The position numbers and the translations under genes were made by a program. DNA of 24,701 nt, taken from DASWED01 sp036394995. GTDB lineage: Bacteria > Actinomycetota > UBA4738 > JACQTL01. Shown here piece after piece: positions 15,672 through 22,456 of the stretch. How positions within the stretch are numbered: position 1 is the first letter of the stretch; every line of letters starts with the position of its first letter. The stretch is from NCBI GenBank assembly GCA_036394995.1, contig DASWED010000018.1:1-24701 (forward strand). Reading direction: 5' to 3'. The notes beneath the pieces were generated by a model that saw only the letters and a list, made by a program, of their open reading frames with translations, searched no databases and was not told where the DNA came from.

Positions 15672-16943
15672 CTACCGGGGGTAGGCCGGGAACCGGGACG
15701 TGAGGTCGGCCACGCGGCCCCGGGCCGCCTCCCGCACGGTCTCGTCCCCCGGGGAGCGCAGGACCTCCCCGACGATGCCGGCCACCTCCTTCATCTCGGG
15801 TTCGTCCATCCCGAGCGTGGCCGGGCCCGGCGTCCCCACCCGGATCCCGCTCGCCGTCATCGGGGGCAGCGGGTCGAACGGGATCGCGTTCTTGTTCAGC
15901 GCGATCCCCACGGCGTCGCACGCGGCCTCGGCGTCCTTCCCGGTGATGTCGAACGGCCGGAGGTCCACCAGCGAGAGGTGGGAGTCCGTGCCGCCGGACA
16001 CGATCCGGAGGCCCTCGTCGGCCAGGCCGGAGGCCAGGGCCCGGGACGTCCGCACGATGCGGTGGGCGTAGTCGGTGAACTCCGGGGCCATGGCCTCCTT
16101 CAGGGCCACGGCCTTCGCCGCGATGCAGTGCTCGAGCGGGCCGCCCTGCATCATCGGGAACACCGCCTTGTCGATGGCCTTCGCGTGCTCCTCCCGCGAG
16201 AGGATGACCGCCCCGCGGGGTCCCCGGAGCGTCTTGTGGGTGGTGAACGTCACCACGTCGGCATGCGGGACCGGCGAGGGGTAGGCGCCCCCCGCCACCA
16301 GCCCGATGAAGTGCGAGGCGTCCACCATGAACAGCGCGCCGACCTCGTCGGAGATCCTGCGGAATCCCTCGAAGTCGATGACCCGGGGGTACGCCGTGAA
16401 GCCGGCCAGGATGATCTTCGGCCGGTGCTCGAGGGCCAGGTCCCGGACCCGGTCCATGTCGATGAGCTCGGTGGCCGGATCGACCTCATAGTTCACGAAC
16501 GTGAACCACTTGCCGGAGAAGTTCACCGGGGAACCGTGGGTGAGGTGGCCGCCATGGGCCAGGACCAGCCCCAGCACGGTGTCGTCCGAGTGCGGCTCGA
16601 TGAACGCCCCGTACACCGCCATGTTGGCCTGGGCCCCGGCGTGCGGCTGGACGTTGGCGTGCTCCGCGCCGAACAGCTCCTTCGCCCGGTCGATGGCCAG
16701 TTGCTCGGTGACGTCGACGAACTGGCACCCGCCGTAGTACCGCCGGCCCGGGTACCCCTCCGCGTACTTGTTGTTCATGGTGGAGGCCAGCGCCGCCAGG
16801 ACCGCCGGGCTCGCGTAGTTCTCGCTGGCGATCAGGCGGAGCGTGGAACGCTCCCGGTCCACCTCGTGCTCGATGGCCTGGGCCACCTCGGGGTCGGTCG
16901 ACTCCAGGGCCTCCCAGGAGGCCACGAATCCGTCTCGGCTCAC
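15672..16943 (-). CDS. glyA: Serine hydroxymethyltransferase
   Basis: PLP enzyme of 423 residues interconverting serine and glycine with tetrahydrofolate, feeding one-carbon units. Motifs: LIASENYASPAVL, NNKYAEGYPGRRYYGG, ANVQPHAGAQAN, LAHGGHLTHGSP, the PLP lysine K237 in VTFTTHKTLRGPRG and SGIRVGTP with the substrate-carboxylate Arg. Two normally near-invariant stretches differ: VDASHFIGL instead of VDMAHIAGL (the key Asp and His remain), and GTPGPATLG instead of GTPAxTTRG. Start is GTG with GAGGTGAG upstream. It lies in the operon after rpiB, as in Bacillus (rpiB-glyA) and many actinobacteria. Confidence 0.96.
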   Translation of the reverse strand: MSRDGFVASWEALESTDPEVAQAIEHEVDRERSTLRLIASENYASPAVLAALASTMNNKYAEGYPGRRYYGGCQFVDVTEQLAIDRAKELFGAEHANVQPHAGAQANMAVYGAFIEPHSDDTVLGLVLAHGGHLTHGSPVNFSGKWFTFVNYEVDPATELIDMDRVRDLALEHRPKIILAGFTAYPRVIDFEGFRRISDEVGALFMVDASHFIGLVAGGAYPSPVPHADVVTFTTHKTLRGPRGAVILSREEHAKAIDKAVFPMMQGGPLEHCIAAKAVALKEAMAPEFTDYAHRIVRTSRALASGLADEGLRIVSGGTDSHLSLVDLRPFDITGKDAEAACDAVGIALNKNAIPFDPLPPMTASGIRVGTPGPATLGMDEPEMKEVAGIVGEVLRSPGDETVREAARGRVADLTSRFPAYPR

Positions 16944-16971
16944 GTCGGTCTCACCTCGCTCGCGTTCGTCG

Positions 16972-16995
16972 GGCGCGCCTGCCGGCGCGCGCCGG
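16972..16995 (-). promoter_or_regulatory. GC-only stem-loop between rpiB and glyA
   Basis: GGCGCGC (16972-16978) pairs with GCGCGCC (16987-16993), and the segment 16982-16995 is itself a perfect 14-bp palindrome, starting directly at the rpiB stop. It is stable but lacks a U-tract; it may partially terminate, protect the upstream mRNA from decay, or be chance in GC-rich DNA. Confidence 0.3.
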
Positions 16996-17442
16996 TCACA
17001 GCTCTCCTCGTTCGATGGCCGCCACCTGCTCCAGCCGGCGGGCGTGGCGCCCGCCCTCGAACTCCGTCTCCAGCCAGAGTCTCACGATCTCCTCGGCCAG
17101 CCCGAACGCCACGATCCGCCCGCCCATCGACAGGACGTTCGCGTCATTGTGCTGCCTGGACAGCCGGGCCGTGAACAGGTCGTTGCACAGGGCCGCGCGC
17201 GCTCCCGCCACCTTGTTGGCGGCGACCTGCTCCCCCTGCCCCGAGCCGCCGAACACCATCCCGCGGTCCGCCGTGCCGCCCACCACGGCCCGGGCCACGT
17301 TCGCGCAGTAGACCGGGTAGTCCACCGGCTCCTCGGAGTCGGTCCCCACGTCGAGGATCTGGTGCCCGAGGCCGATGACGAATCCCTTCACGTGCTCCTT
17401 CAGCAGGAACCCGGCGTGGTCCGAACCCACCGCGATCCGCAC
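16996..17442 (-). CDS. rpiB: Ribose-5-phosphate isomerase B
   Basis: Interconverts ribose 5-phosphate and ribulose 5-phosphate. The protein has 148 residues. The N-terminal GSDHAGF carries the sugar-binding D8-H9. The active-site loop FGGSGQGEQVAANK places Glu at position 71 where E. coli RpiB has a cysteine; Mycobacterium tuberculosis RpiB also uses Glu (E75) as base. The downstream GARAALCND, RQHNDANVL and GGR segments are conserved. Start is GTG, 3 nt after the phosphatase stop, so it is tightly coupled to that gene. Confidence 0.95.
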   Translation of the reverse strand: MRIAVGSDHAGFLLKEHVKGFVIGLGHQILDVGTDSEEPVDYPVYCANVARAVVGGTADRGMVFGGSGQGEQVAANKVAGARAALCNDLFTARLSRQHNDANVLSMGGRIVAFGLAEEIVRLWLETEFEGGRHARRLEQVAAIERGEL

Positions 17443-17445
17443 GGG

Positions 17446-18069
17446 CTACTCCCCCTCGTTCCACATCGAGGCCAGCGACGTCGGCGCCGGGGACGTGCCC
17501 AGCAGCCCGTCCACCAGGCGCTGGCACAGGCCGTCGAGCTCCCAGGCCACGGCCCGGTAGGTGTCGGCGGAGAGTCCGATTGGGTCCACCACGTCCTCGT
17601 CGTGGGCGTTCCCCCGGAAGCCGTCGATGCGGAGCGCGTCCGCCTCGGCCACGCGAGCCCGGAGCCGGTCGGCCGCGCCGGTCGCGGGGTCCGCGGCGGC
17701 CTGCGGCGGCACGGCCTCCAGCAGCCGCACCAGCTCCTTCAGGGTGAACGTCCGGGGGGCGACGGGCGGAACCAGCCGGATCGAGCGCTCCCGGTGCTCC
17801 CCGGTCATGCCGATGACGAGGTCGGCGTCCTCCAGGTGGTGCTCCAGCAGCCGGCGGGCCCGGTGGGACGCGATGTCCGTGTCCCGATCCGCCGCGGCGT
17901 CCACGGCCTCGGGGGTGGCCGGCGAGCCGTCCCACCCCGACGTCCCCGCGGAGGAGACCTCGATGGGCTCTCCCTCCCCGACCCGCGAACGGAAGAGTTC
18001 CCGGAGGAAGCCCTCGGCCATCGGCGAACGGCAGATGTTGCCAGTGCACACCACAAGGACCTGGGCCAT
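17446..18069 (-). CDS. Low-molecular-weight protein-tyrosine phosphatase family protein
   Basis: Cysteine phosphatase of 207 residues. The P-loop is CTGNICRSP (C8, R14), and the general acid is D162 in DVVDPIG. The family normally has about 150 residues; here an Ala/Arg-rich insertion (about 119-150) separates the core from the acid loop, a form known from actinobacterial neighbours of sua5. Bacillus YwlE, at the same operon position, is a protein-arginine phosphatase with Thr in the loop (CTGNTCRS). The Ile here (I12) points instead to phosphotyrosine. Arsenate reductase activity is another family option. It follows sua5 by 6 nt. Confidence 0.9.
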   Translation of the reverse strand: MAQVLVVCTGNICRSPMAEGFLRELFRSRVGEGEPIEVSSAGTSGWDGSPATPEAVDAAADRDTDIASHRARRLLEHHLEDADLVIGMTGEHRERSIRLVPPVAPRTFTLKELVRLLEAVPPQAAADPATGAADRLRARVAEADALRIDGFRGNAHDEDVVDPIGLSADTYRAVAWELDGLCQRLVDGLLGTSPAPTSLASMWNEGE

Positions 18070-18075
18070 CGGGAA

Positions 18076-18672
18076 TCAGGCCGAGTCTAGCATCGGCGTC
18101 ACGGCGCCCCGCCGAAGGACGCGCACGTTGCCCTCCACCACGGCGACGACGGTGGAGGGCCGGTTGGTGAGCGGGGCGCCGGCGTCGAGCACCACCGAGA
18201 CCAGCGGGCCGAACAGCGCTGCGACCTCCCGGCCGGTGGCCGGGGTGGGGTGGCCGGAGAGGTTCGCGCTGGTCACCGCCAGGGGGCCGGTGCGCTCGAG
18301 GAGGGCGAGCGCCACGGGATGATCCGGGACCCGGAGGCCCACGGTGCGCGGGTCGCCCCCCAGGTCCCAGCCCGCCCCCGCGTCGGTTCGAGGCACGACG
18401 ATCGTGAGGGCCCCCGGCCAGTGGCGCCCGGCCAGGAGCCGGGCCGTGGCGTCGAACCGGCCGACCCGCTCCGCCCACTCGACCGACGGGACCAGGACCG
18501 GCAGCTCGAGGTCCCGCGGCCGCGCCTTGGCCTGGAACAGCCGGGCCGTGGCCGCGGGGTCGTCGGGTCGGGTCCCGATGCCGTACACGGTGTCGGTCGG
18601 CAGGACGACGAGTTCCCCCCGCAGGGCCGCGTCGGCCGCCCGCCCGACGTCCTCGTCCGGGGGCCCGGTCAT
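18076..18672 (-). CDS. tsaC: L-threonylcarbamoyladenylate synthase (Sua5/TsaC/YrdC family)
   Basis: Makes threonylcarbamoyl-AMP, the precursor of the t6A base in ANN-decoding tRNAs. At 198 residues it is the short (YrdC-domain only) form. Motifs: LPTDTVYGIG (24-33), the KxRP segment AKARPRD with K49, HWPGALTIV, VGLRVPDHP and TSANLSG. The frame is open upstream over prmC, but the ATG at 18672 overlaps the prmC stop as ATGA and gives the expected N-terminus. It sits between prmC and the phosphatase, the common arrangement. Confidence 0.95.
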   Translation of the reverse strand: MTGPPDEDVGRAADAALRGELVVLPTDTVYGIGTRPDDPAATARLFQAKARPRDLELPVLVPSVEWAERVGRFDATARLLAGRHWPGALTIVVPRTDAGAGWDLGGDPRTVGLRVPDHPVALALLERTGPLAVTSANLSGHPTPATGREVAALFGPLVSVVLDAGAPLTNRPSTVVAVVEGNVRVLRRGAVTPMLDSA

Positions 18673-19508
18673 GGCCCGGGCATGCGGGCCGTGACCACCC
18701 GGTCGCGGAGGGCGAGGTCGGGGTGGACCTCCACGGCCTCGAAGCCCGCTCGTTCGAAGATGACCCGGACCTCGGGGCCCTGGCCGGCCCCGATCTCCAC
18801 GGCCACGACGCCGCCCGGCCGGAGCCAGGGCCGCGCCTCCCGGGCGATCCGCCGGTGGAACCCGGTCCCGCCGAACAGGGCGAGGTCCGGATCGGCGCGG
18901 ACCTCGAGCGGGAGGTCCGCTGCGTCGCCGGCGTCCACGTAGGGCGGATTGCTCACGACGAGATCGAACCCGCCCCGGAGCTCCCCCGGGAGCGGCCCGA
19001 ACAGGTCGCCCTCCAGCACGACCACCGGGAGCAGGAGGCGTTCCGCGTTCTCGGCGGCCAGCTGCACGGCCTCCCGCGACAGGTCCGTGGCCCACACCCT
19101 GGCGTCGGGTCGCTCCTTCGCGACGGCCAGCGCGACGGCTCCGGTCCCTGTTCCGACGTCCACCACGGCCGGGGAGTCCGCGTCCTCGACCAGCGACAGG
19201 GCCACCTCCACCAGGACCTCGGTCTCGGGACGCGGGACGAACACCCCGGGGCGGACCAGGACGTCGACGTCCCGGAACGGCTGGTGGCCGGTGAGGATCT
19301 GCAGGGGGGTCCCCGCGCAGCGCTGGCACAGGGCCCGGCCGAACGACCGGGCTTCGGCCGACGACAGGCCCTCGGTCCGGGAGTACAGGGCCGCCCGGTC
19401 CGCGCCGAGGACCTCCATCAGCAGGACCTCGGCGGACGTGCGGGGGCTCTCCACCCCGTGCCGGTCCAGGTAGTCGGCGGCCCGCCGGAGCACCTCCGAG
19501 GGCCGCAC
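18669..19508 (-). CDS. prmC: Peptide chain release factor N5-glutamine methyltransferase
   Basis: Methylates the glutamine of the GGQ motif in release factors, directly linked in function to prfA upstream. The 279-residue protein has an N-terminal helical domain, FVPRPETEVLVE (90-101), the SAM-binding DVGTGTGAVALA (117-128) and the catalytic NPPY (187-190). Start is GTG, with only 1 nt between it and the prfA stop; the end overlaps sua5 by 4 nt. All features are standard for PrmC/HemK. Confidence 0.96.
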   Translation of the reverse strand: MRPSEVLRRAADYLDRHGVESPRTSAEVLLMEVLGADRAALYSRTEGLSSAEARSFGRALCQRCAGTPLQILTGHQPFRDVDVLVRPGVFVPRPETEVLVEVALSLVEDADSPAVVDVGTGTGAVALAVAKERPDARVWATDLSREAVQLAAENAERLLLPVVVLEGDLFGPLPGELRGGFDLVVSNPPYVDAGDAADLPLEVRADPDLALFGGTGFHRRIAREARPWLRPGGVVAVEIGAGQGPEVRVIFERAGFEAVEVHPDLALRDRVVTARMPGP

Positions 19509-19509
19509 G

Positions 19510-20613
19510 TCAGTCCTCCGGCGACTCGGGCGCCTCGGGCCCCCGACCGTCCTCGCCCGACAGCTGGGCGGCCCGCTCGGCGGCCAGCAGCGCGTCGACG
19601 AACTCGTCGATGTCGCCGTCCAGGACGGCCTGGAGGTTGTGCGACGTCACCTTGACCCGATGGTCGGTCACCCGGTTGTCCGGGAAGTTGTACGTGCGGA
19701 TCTTCTCCGCCCGGTCCCCCGTTCCCACCTGGAGCTTGCGGGCCGCGGCCTCCTTGGCCTGTCGTTCGTCCAGGGCCCGCTGATACAACCGGGCCCGGAG
19801 GTACCGCATTGCCTTCTCCCGGTTCTGGAGCTGCGACCGCTCCTCCTGCGAGGTCACCACCATGCCGCTCGGCTTGTGGGTGATCCGGACCGCGGAGTCC
19901 GTGGTGTTCACCGACTGCCCGCCCGGCCCGCTCGAGCGGAACACGTCGATCTGGAGGTCCTCCGGTCGGATGTCCACCTCCACGTCCTCGGCCTCCGGGA
20001 GCACGGCCACCGTGGCCGTGGACGTGTGGATCCGCCCCGACGACTCGGTCACCGGCACCCGCTGGACACGATGGGTGCCGCTCTCGTGCTTCAGCCGTGA
20101 GTACGCGCCCTTGCCCCGGACCTCCACGACCACCTCCTTGAATCCCCCGAGGTCCGAGGGGGAGGCCGACAGGATCTCGGTCCTGTACCTCCGCCGCTCC
20201 GCGTAGCGCCGGTACAGCTCGTACAGGTCCCCCGCCCACAGCATGGCCTCCTGGCCCCCCGGGCCCGCCCTGATCTCGAGGACCACGTCCTTGGCGTCGT
20301 TTGGGTCCTTCGGGACCAGCAGCTCCTCCAGCCGCTTCCGGAGTCCCGCCGCCCGGTCCTCGGCCGCCCCGGCCTCCTCCCGGAAGTAGGTGGCCATCTC
20401 GGGGTCCTGCTCCCCCTTGGCCATCGTCCGGGCCTCCTCCGCGGCCGTCAGGGCCAGCCGGTACTCCCGGTAGGGCACGACGATCTCGCCCAGCTCGGAC
20501 AGCTCCTTGCCGAGCCGGCGCAGGCGGTCACGGTCCTCGGCCACGCCGGGCGAGGACAGCTCGGCCTGCACGGCCTCGTACCGCGCCTCGATGTCGCGAA
20601 GGCGGTCGTCCAT
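19510..20613 (-). CDS. prfA: Peptide chain release factor 1
   Basis: Reads UAA and UAG and triggers peptide release. From the ATG it has 367 residues; RF1 is normally 355-365. The codon-recognition PxT motif is PVT (187-189) in HRVQRVPVTESSGRIHTS, which marks RF1 rather than RF2. The catalytic GGQ is at 231-233 in FRSSGPGGQSVNTTDSAVR. An in-frame GTG lies 9 nt upstream (20620-20622), exactly at the predicted transcription start, so a leaderless GTG start (370 residues) is a serious alternative. The C-terminal 20 residues are an acidic Pro-rich tail. First gene of the prfA-prmC-sua5-phosphatase-rpiB-glyA-wecA run. Confidence 0.96.
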   Translation of the reverse strand: MDDRLRDIEARYEAVQAELSSPGVAEDRDRLRRLGKELSELGEIVVPYREYRLALTAAEEARTMAKGEQDPEMATYFREEAGAAEDRAAGLRKRLEELLVPKDPNDAKDVVLEIRAGPGGQEAMLWAGDLYELYRRYAERRRYRTEILSASPSDLGGFKEVVVEVRGKGAYSRLKHESGTHRVQRVPVTESSGRIHTSTATVAVLPEAEDVEVDIRPEDLQIDVFRSSGPGGQSVNTTDSAVRITHKPSGMVVTSQEERSQLQNREKAMRYLRARLYQRALDERQAKEAAARKLQVGTGDRAEKIRTYNFPDNRVTDHRVKVTSHNLQAVLDGDIDEFVDALLAAERAAQLSGEDGRGPEAPESPED

Positions 20614-20628
20614 GGTGCTCACGCCTCG

Positions 20629-20634
20629 ATTATC
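20629..20634 (-). promoter_or_regulatory. Putative -10 element of the prfA operon
   Basis: GATAAT on the minus strand is followed by 6 nt and GTG, which places the predicted transcription start on the G of that GTG. The surrounding GGGATAATCGA is identical to the string before potA. No convincing -35 was found. Confidence 0.5.
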
Positions 20635-20797
20635 CCGGCCGGGACCCCCGCTGACCGGGAACGTGTCGGCCGGACGCCCGACACCCCTCCCCGCCGTTGG
20701 GCTGTTCCCCACCGGGACCGCCGCCGCCGTCGGGATCCCGAAGGGCCCCGTCACCGGCTCGCCGTCGCCGTCCCCGGCCGTCGTCGCGTCCGCGGTC

Positions 20798-21257
20798 CCC
20801 GGCCGGCACGCCGAACGCGTCCCGGGCTTCCAGACCACCAAGCGCGTGATCGCCCAGCGCTACGGCACCGTGGCCGCGATCAACGGCGACTTCGCGTTCT
20901 GGACCGGCCGGCCCATGCACCCGTTCATCGAGGACGGTTACCTCCGCTACACCTCCGGGACCCACGGGCAGGGGGGCCGTGGAGGCCATGAACCTCGACG
21001 GCGGCGGTTCGGCAACCATGGTGGTGAAGGGCAGGATCGTGAACCGGCCATCGGACAACGTCGAACGGCCCATCACCTCGGCCGTCCTGGTCCTGCCGGG
21101 ACGCGACTCCGGGGAGCCCCGGATCGCGAACGACGCGCCCCGGCAGACGGCGGACGTCACCGAGGCCGCCGCCGCAGTGTCGGACCCCGGGTCGACCGGC
21201 GGGTTGCTCGACGACCTGTCGACCGGGACGCCGGAGGACGCAGACGGCGCGAGCTGA
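20798..21257 (+). pseudogene. Remnant of a phosphodiester glycosidase (NAGPA-family) gene
   Basis: Two pieces of one family appear in different frames. The first (20798 to about 20970) reads PGFQTTKRVIAQRYGTVAAINGDF, then GRPMHPFIEDGYLRY, matching the N-terminal part with its AxNGDF motif (quoted residues only in part). The second (from about 20964 to the TGA at 21257) reads AVEAMNLDGGGSATMVVKG, then NRPSDNVERPITSAVLVL, the C-terminal signature. In intact proteins these are separated by very roughly 150-250 residues (from memory), which are missing here, and the junction is also out of frame. No start or ribosome-binding site is visible. It opposes prfA and divIVA. A short functional ORF from 20979 is possible but unlikely. 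Confidence 0.75.
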
Positions 21258-21273
21258 AGCCCCCGACCCTCAC

Positions 21274-22338
21274 TCAGGGCCGGCGGTGCTCCTCCTCCTC
21301 CAGCGTGGGCAGGTCGAGCGAGGGGAAGTCCGGGAACGAGAGGTCGGCCATCGGGCCAGGGCCCAGCAGGTCCTCGAGCCCCCGTCCGTCGTCGAACACG
21401 CTCGCCTGCGCCTTCCTCTCCTCGGCGTGCTCCCTCTCCTCGGCGTGCTCCCTCTGCTCGGGCTGCTCGGGCTGCTCGGGACGCTCGGGCGCGGGGACGT
21501 CCCCACGGGCCGGCGCCGCAGGTGGAGCCGGTGGAGCCTGCCGTGCCGGGGGCTCGGGGGGCTCCCGGAAGACGCGGGGCGGGGCCGGCGGAGGGATGAA
21601 CGAGGGGATGTCCGGGGGCGGCGCGGGGTCCCGCCGGGGGTCGTCGGGTGGGATGTAGCCCGAGGTCTGCTCGGGCGCCCATGCGCTTCGGAGCTCGGAC
21701 TCCGCCGTGGCCTCCTGTTCGGCCTTCTCCTCGAGCTGGGTCACGATGCCCATCAGCCGTGACTTCGTCGCGTGCAGCTCGGCGGCGAGGACGGTCCGGC
21801 GCTCCGACAGCGAGGAGATGGTCCGCTCGGCCTCGACCCGAGCGGTCTCCAGGGCCCTCGCGGCCTCCTCGCGCACGCGGTCGGCCTCCTCCTGGGCGGT
21901 CCGTCGTGTGGTGTCGGACTGCTCCTGGGCGGACTGGCGCATGGCCTCCGCCTCCTCCTGGGCCCGGTGCCGGAGGCGGATGGCCTCGGTCCGGGCCTCC
22001 TCCAGCAGGCGCTGGGCGGTCTCCTCGGTCTCCCGGGTGACCTGCTCGGCGATCCCCTCGGCCGTCCGCAGGACCTCCGCCACCCGGACCCCGAGCGCCG
22101 CGTAGAGGTCCTCCCTGGGCTCGGCCCGGTGCTCGGGCTGGCGGGCGCCCTCGGGGGACGTGGCGGCCGCACGGGCTTCCGCCAGATCGGTCTCCAGGTC
22201 GTCCATCCATGCGGCGACCGTCTGGAGGAACCGCCGGACCTGATCGGGGTCGTACCCCCGCCGGACCTGGGCGAACTCCTTGGTCCGCACGTGATCGGGA
22301 TCTCGTCGTTCGGAAGCGTCCATGTCGAGGATGGACAT
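21274..22338 (-). CDS. DivIVA-domain coiled-coil protein
   Basis: Cytoplasmic scaffold-like protein of 354 residues. The N-terminus shows the DivIVA/Wag31 lipid-binding pattern (FAQVRRGYDPDQVRRFL, 22-38). A long Glu/Arg/Ala coiled coil runs from about 80 to 212. Next comes a Pro-rich stretch (about 223-290), the repeats PEQPEQPEQ and REHAEEREHAEER (287-308), and an acidic, Leu-containing C-terminal end (about 314-350). DivIVA proteins organise polar growth and septa in actinobacteria; this one is more likely an accessory paralogue than Wag31 itself, because it lacks the ftsZ/yggT neighbourhood. The ATG at 22338 has a strong GAGGAGG 4 nt upstream. Confidence 0.83.
   Translation of the reverse strand: MSILDMDASERRDPDHVRTKEFAQVRRGYDPDQVRRFLQTVAAWMDDLETDLAEARAAATSPEGARQPEHRAEPREDLYAALGVRVAEVLRTAEGIAEQVTRETEETAQRLLEEARTEAIRLRHRAQEEAEAMRQSAQEQSDTTRRTAQEEADRVREEAARALETARVEAERTISSLSERRTVLAAELHATKSRLMGIVTQLEEKAEQEATAESELRSAWAPEQTSGYIPPDDPRRDPAPPPDIPSFIPPPAPPRVFREPPEPPARQAPPAPPAAPARGDVPAPERPEQPEQPEQREHAEEREHAEERKAQASVFDDGRGLEDLLGPGPMADLSFPDFPSLDLPTLEEEEHRRP
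21421..21483. repeat. Tandem repeats inside the DivIVA-domain gene
   Basis: Two 18-bp units (21421-21438, 21439-21456; one mismatch at the end) are followed by three 9-bp units (21457-21465, 21466-21474, 21475-21483). All are multiples of three, so they encode in-frame REHAEE and PEQ repeats and can change number by slippage without frameshift. Confidence 0.85.
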
Positions 22339-22428
22339 CAGGCCTCCTCAAGCATCGGGCCCGGCCCCGCGGACGGGCATGCACAGCCCGCCGGCACGAC
22401 CGGACGTCTCATCAGGGCCGCTCGGGCC

Positions 22429-22456
22429 AATCTAGCCTCCCGGGCGGCGATTTCAA
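22429..22456 (-). promoter_or_regulatory. Promoter of the DivIVA-domain gene
   Basis: TTGAAA (rc of 22451-22456) and TAGATT (rc of 22429-22434) with a 16-nt spacer. The -35 box contains the TGA stop of the upstream phosphatase gene. Predicted start is about 22422, giving an 84-nt leader with a strong Shine-Dalgarno sequence near its end. Confidence 0.65.

Noticed and set aside
16944..16995. Glycine riboswitch before glyA
   Set aside because: The gap is only 52 nt and contains just a simple GC palindrome and a Shine-Dalgarno sequence.
20240..20270. Second GPGGQ in release factor 1 (about residues 118-121)
   Set aside because: It occupies the domain-2 position where RF1 normally has GTGGDEA; the true catalytic GGQ is at 231-233. 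The resemblance is chance.
20979..21257. A 92-residue stand-alone gene on the plus strand
   Set aside because: Its sequence is the C-terminal signature of phosphodiester glycosidases and the N-terminal signature lies just upstream in another frame, so it is read as part of a pseudogene.
22339..22452. CTGATGAG string in the leader upstream of the DivIVA gene, resembling the hammerhead ribozyme core
   Set aside because: No GAAA core at the right place and no three-stem arrangement could be drawn.
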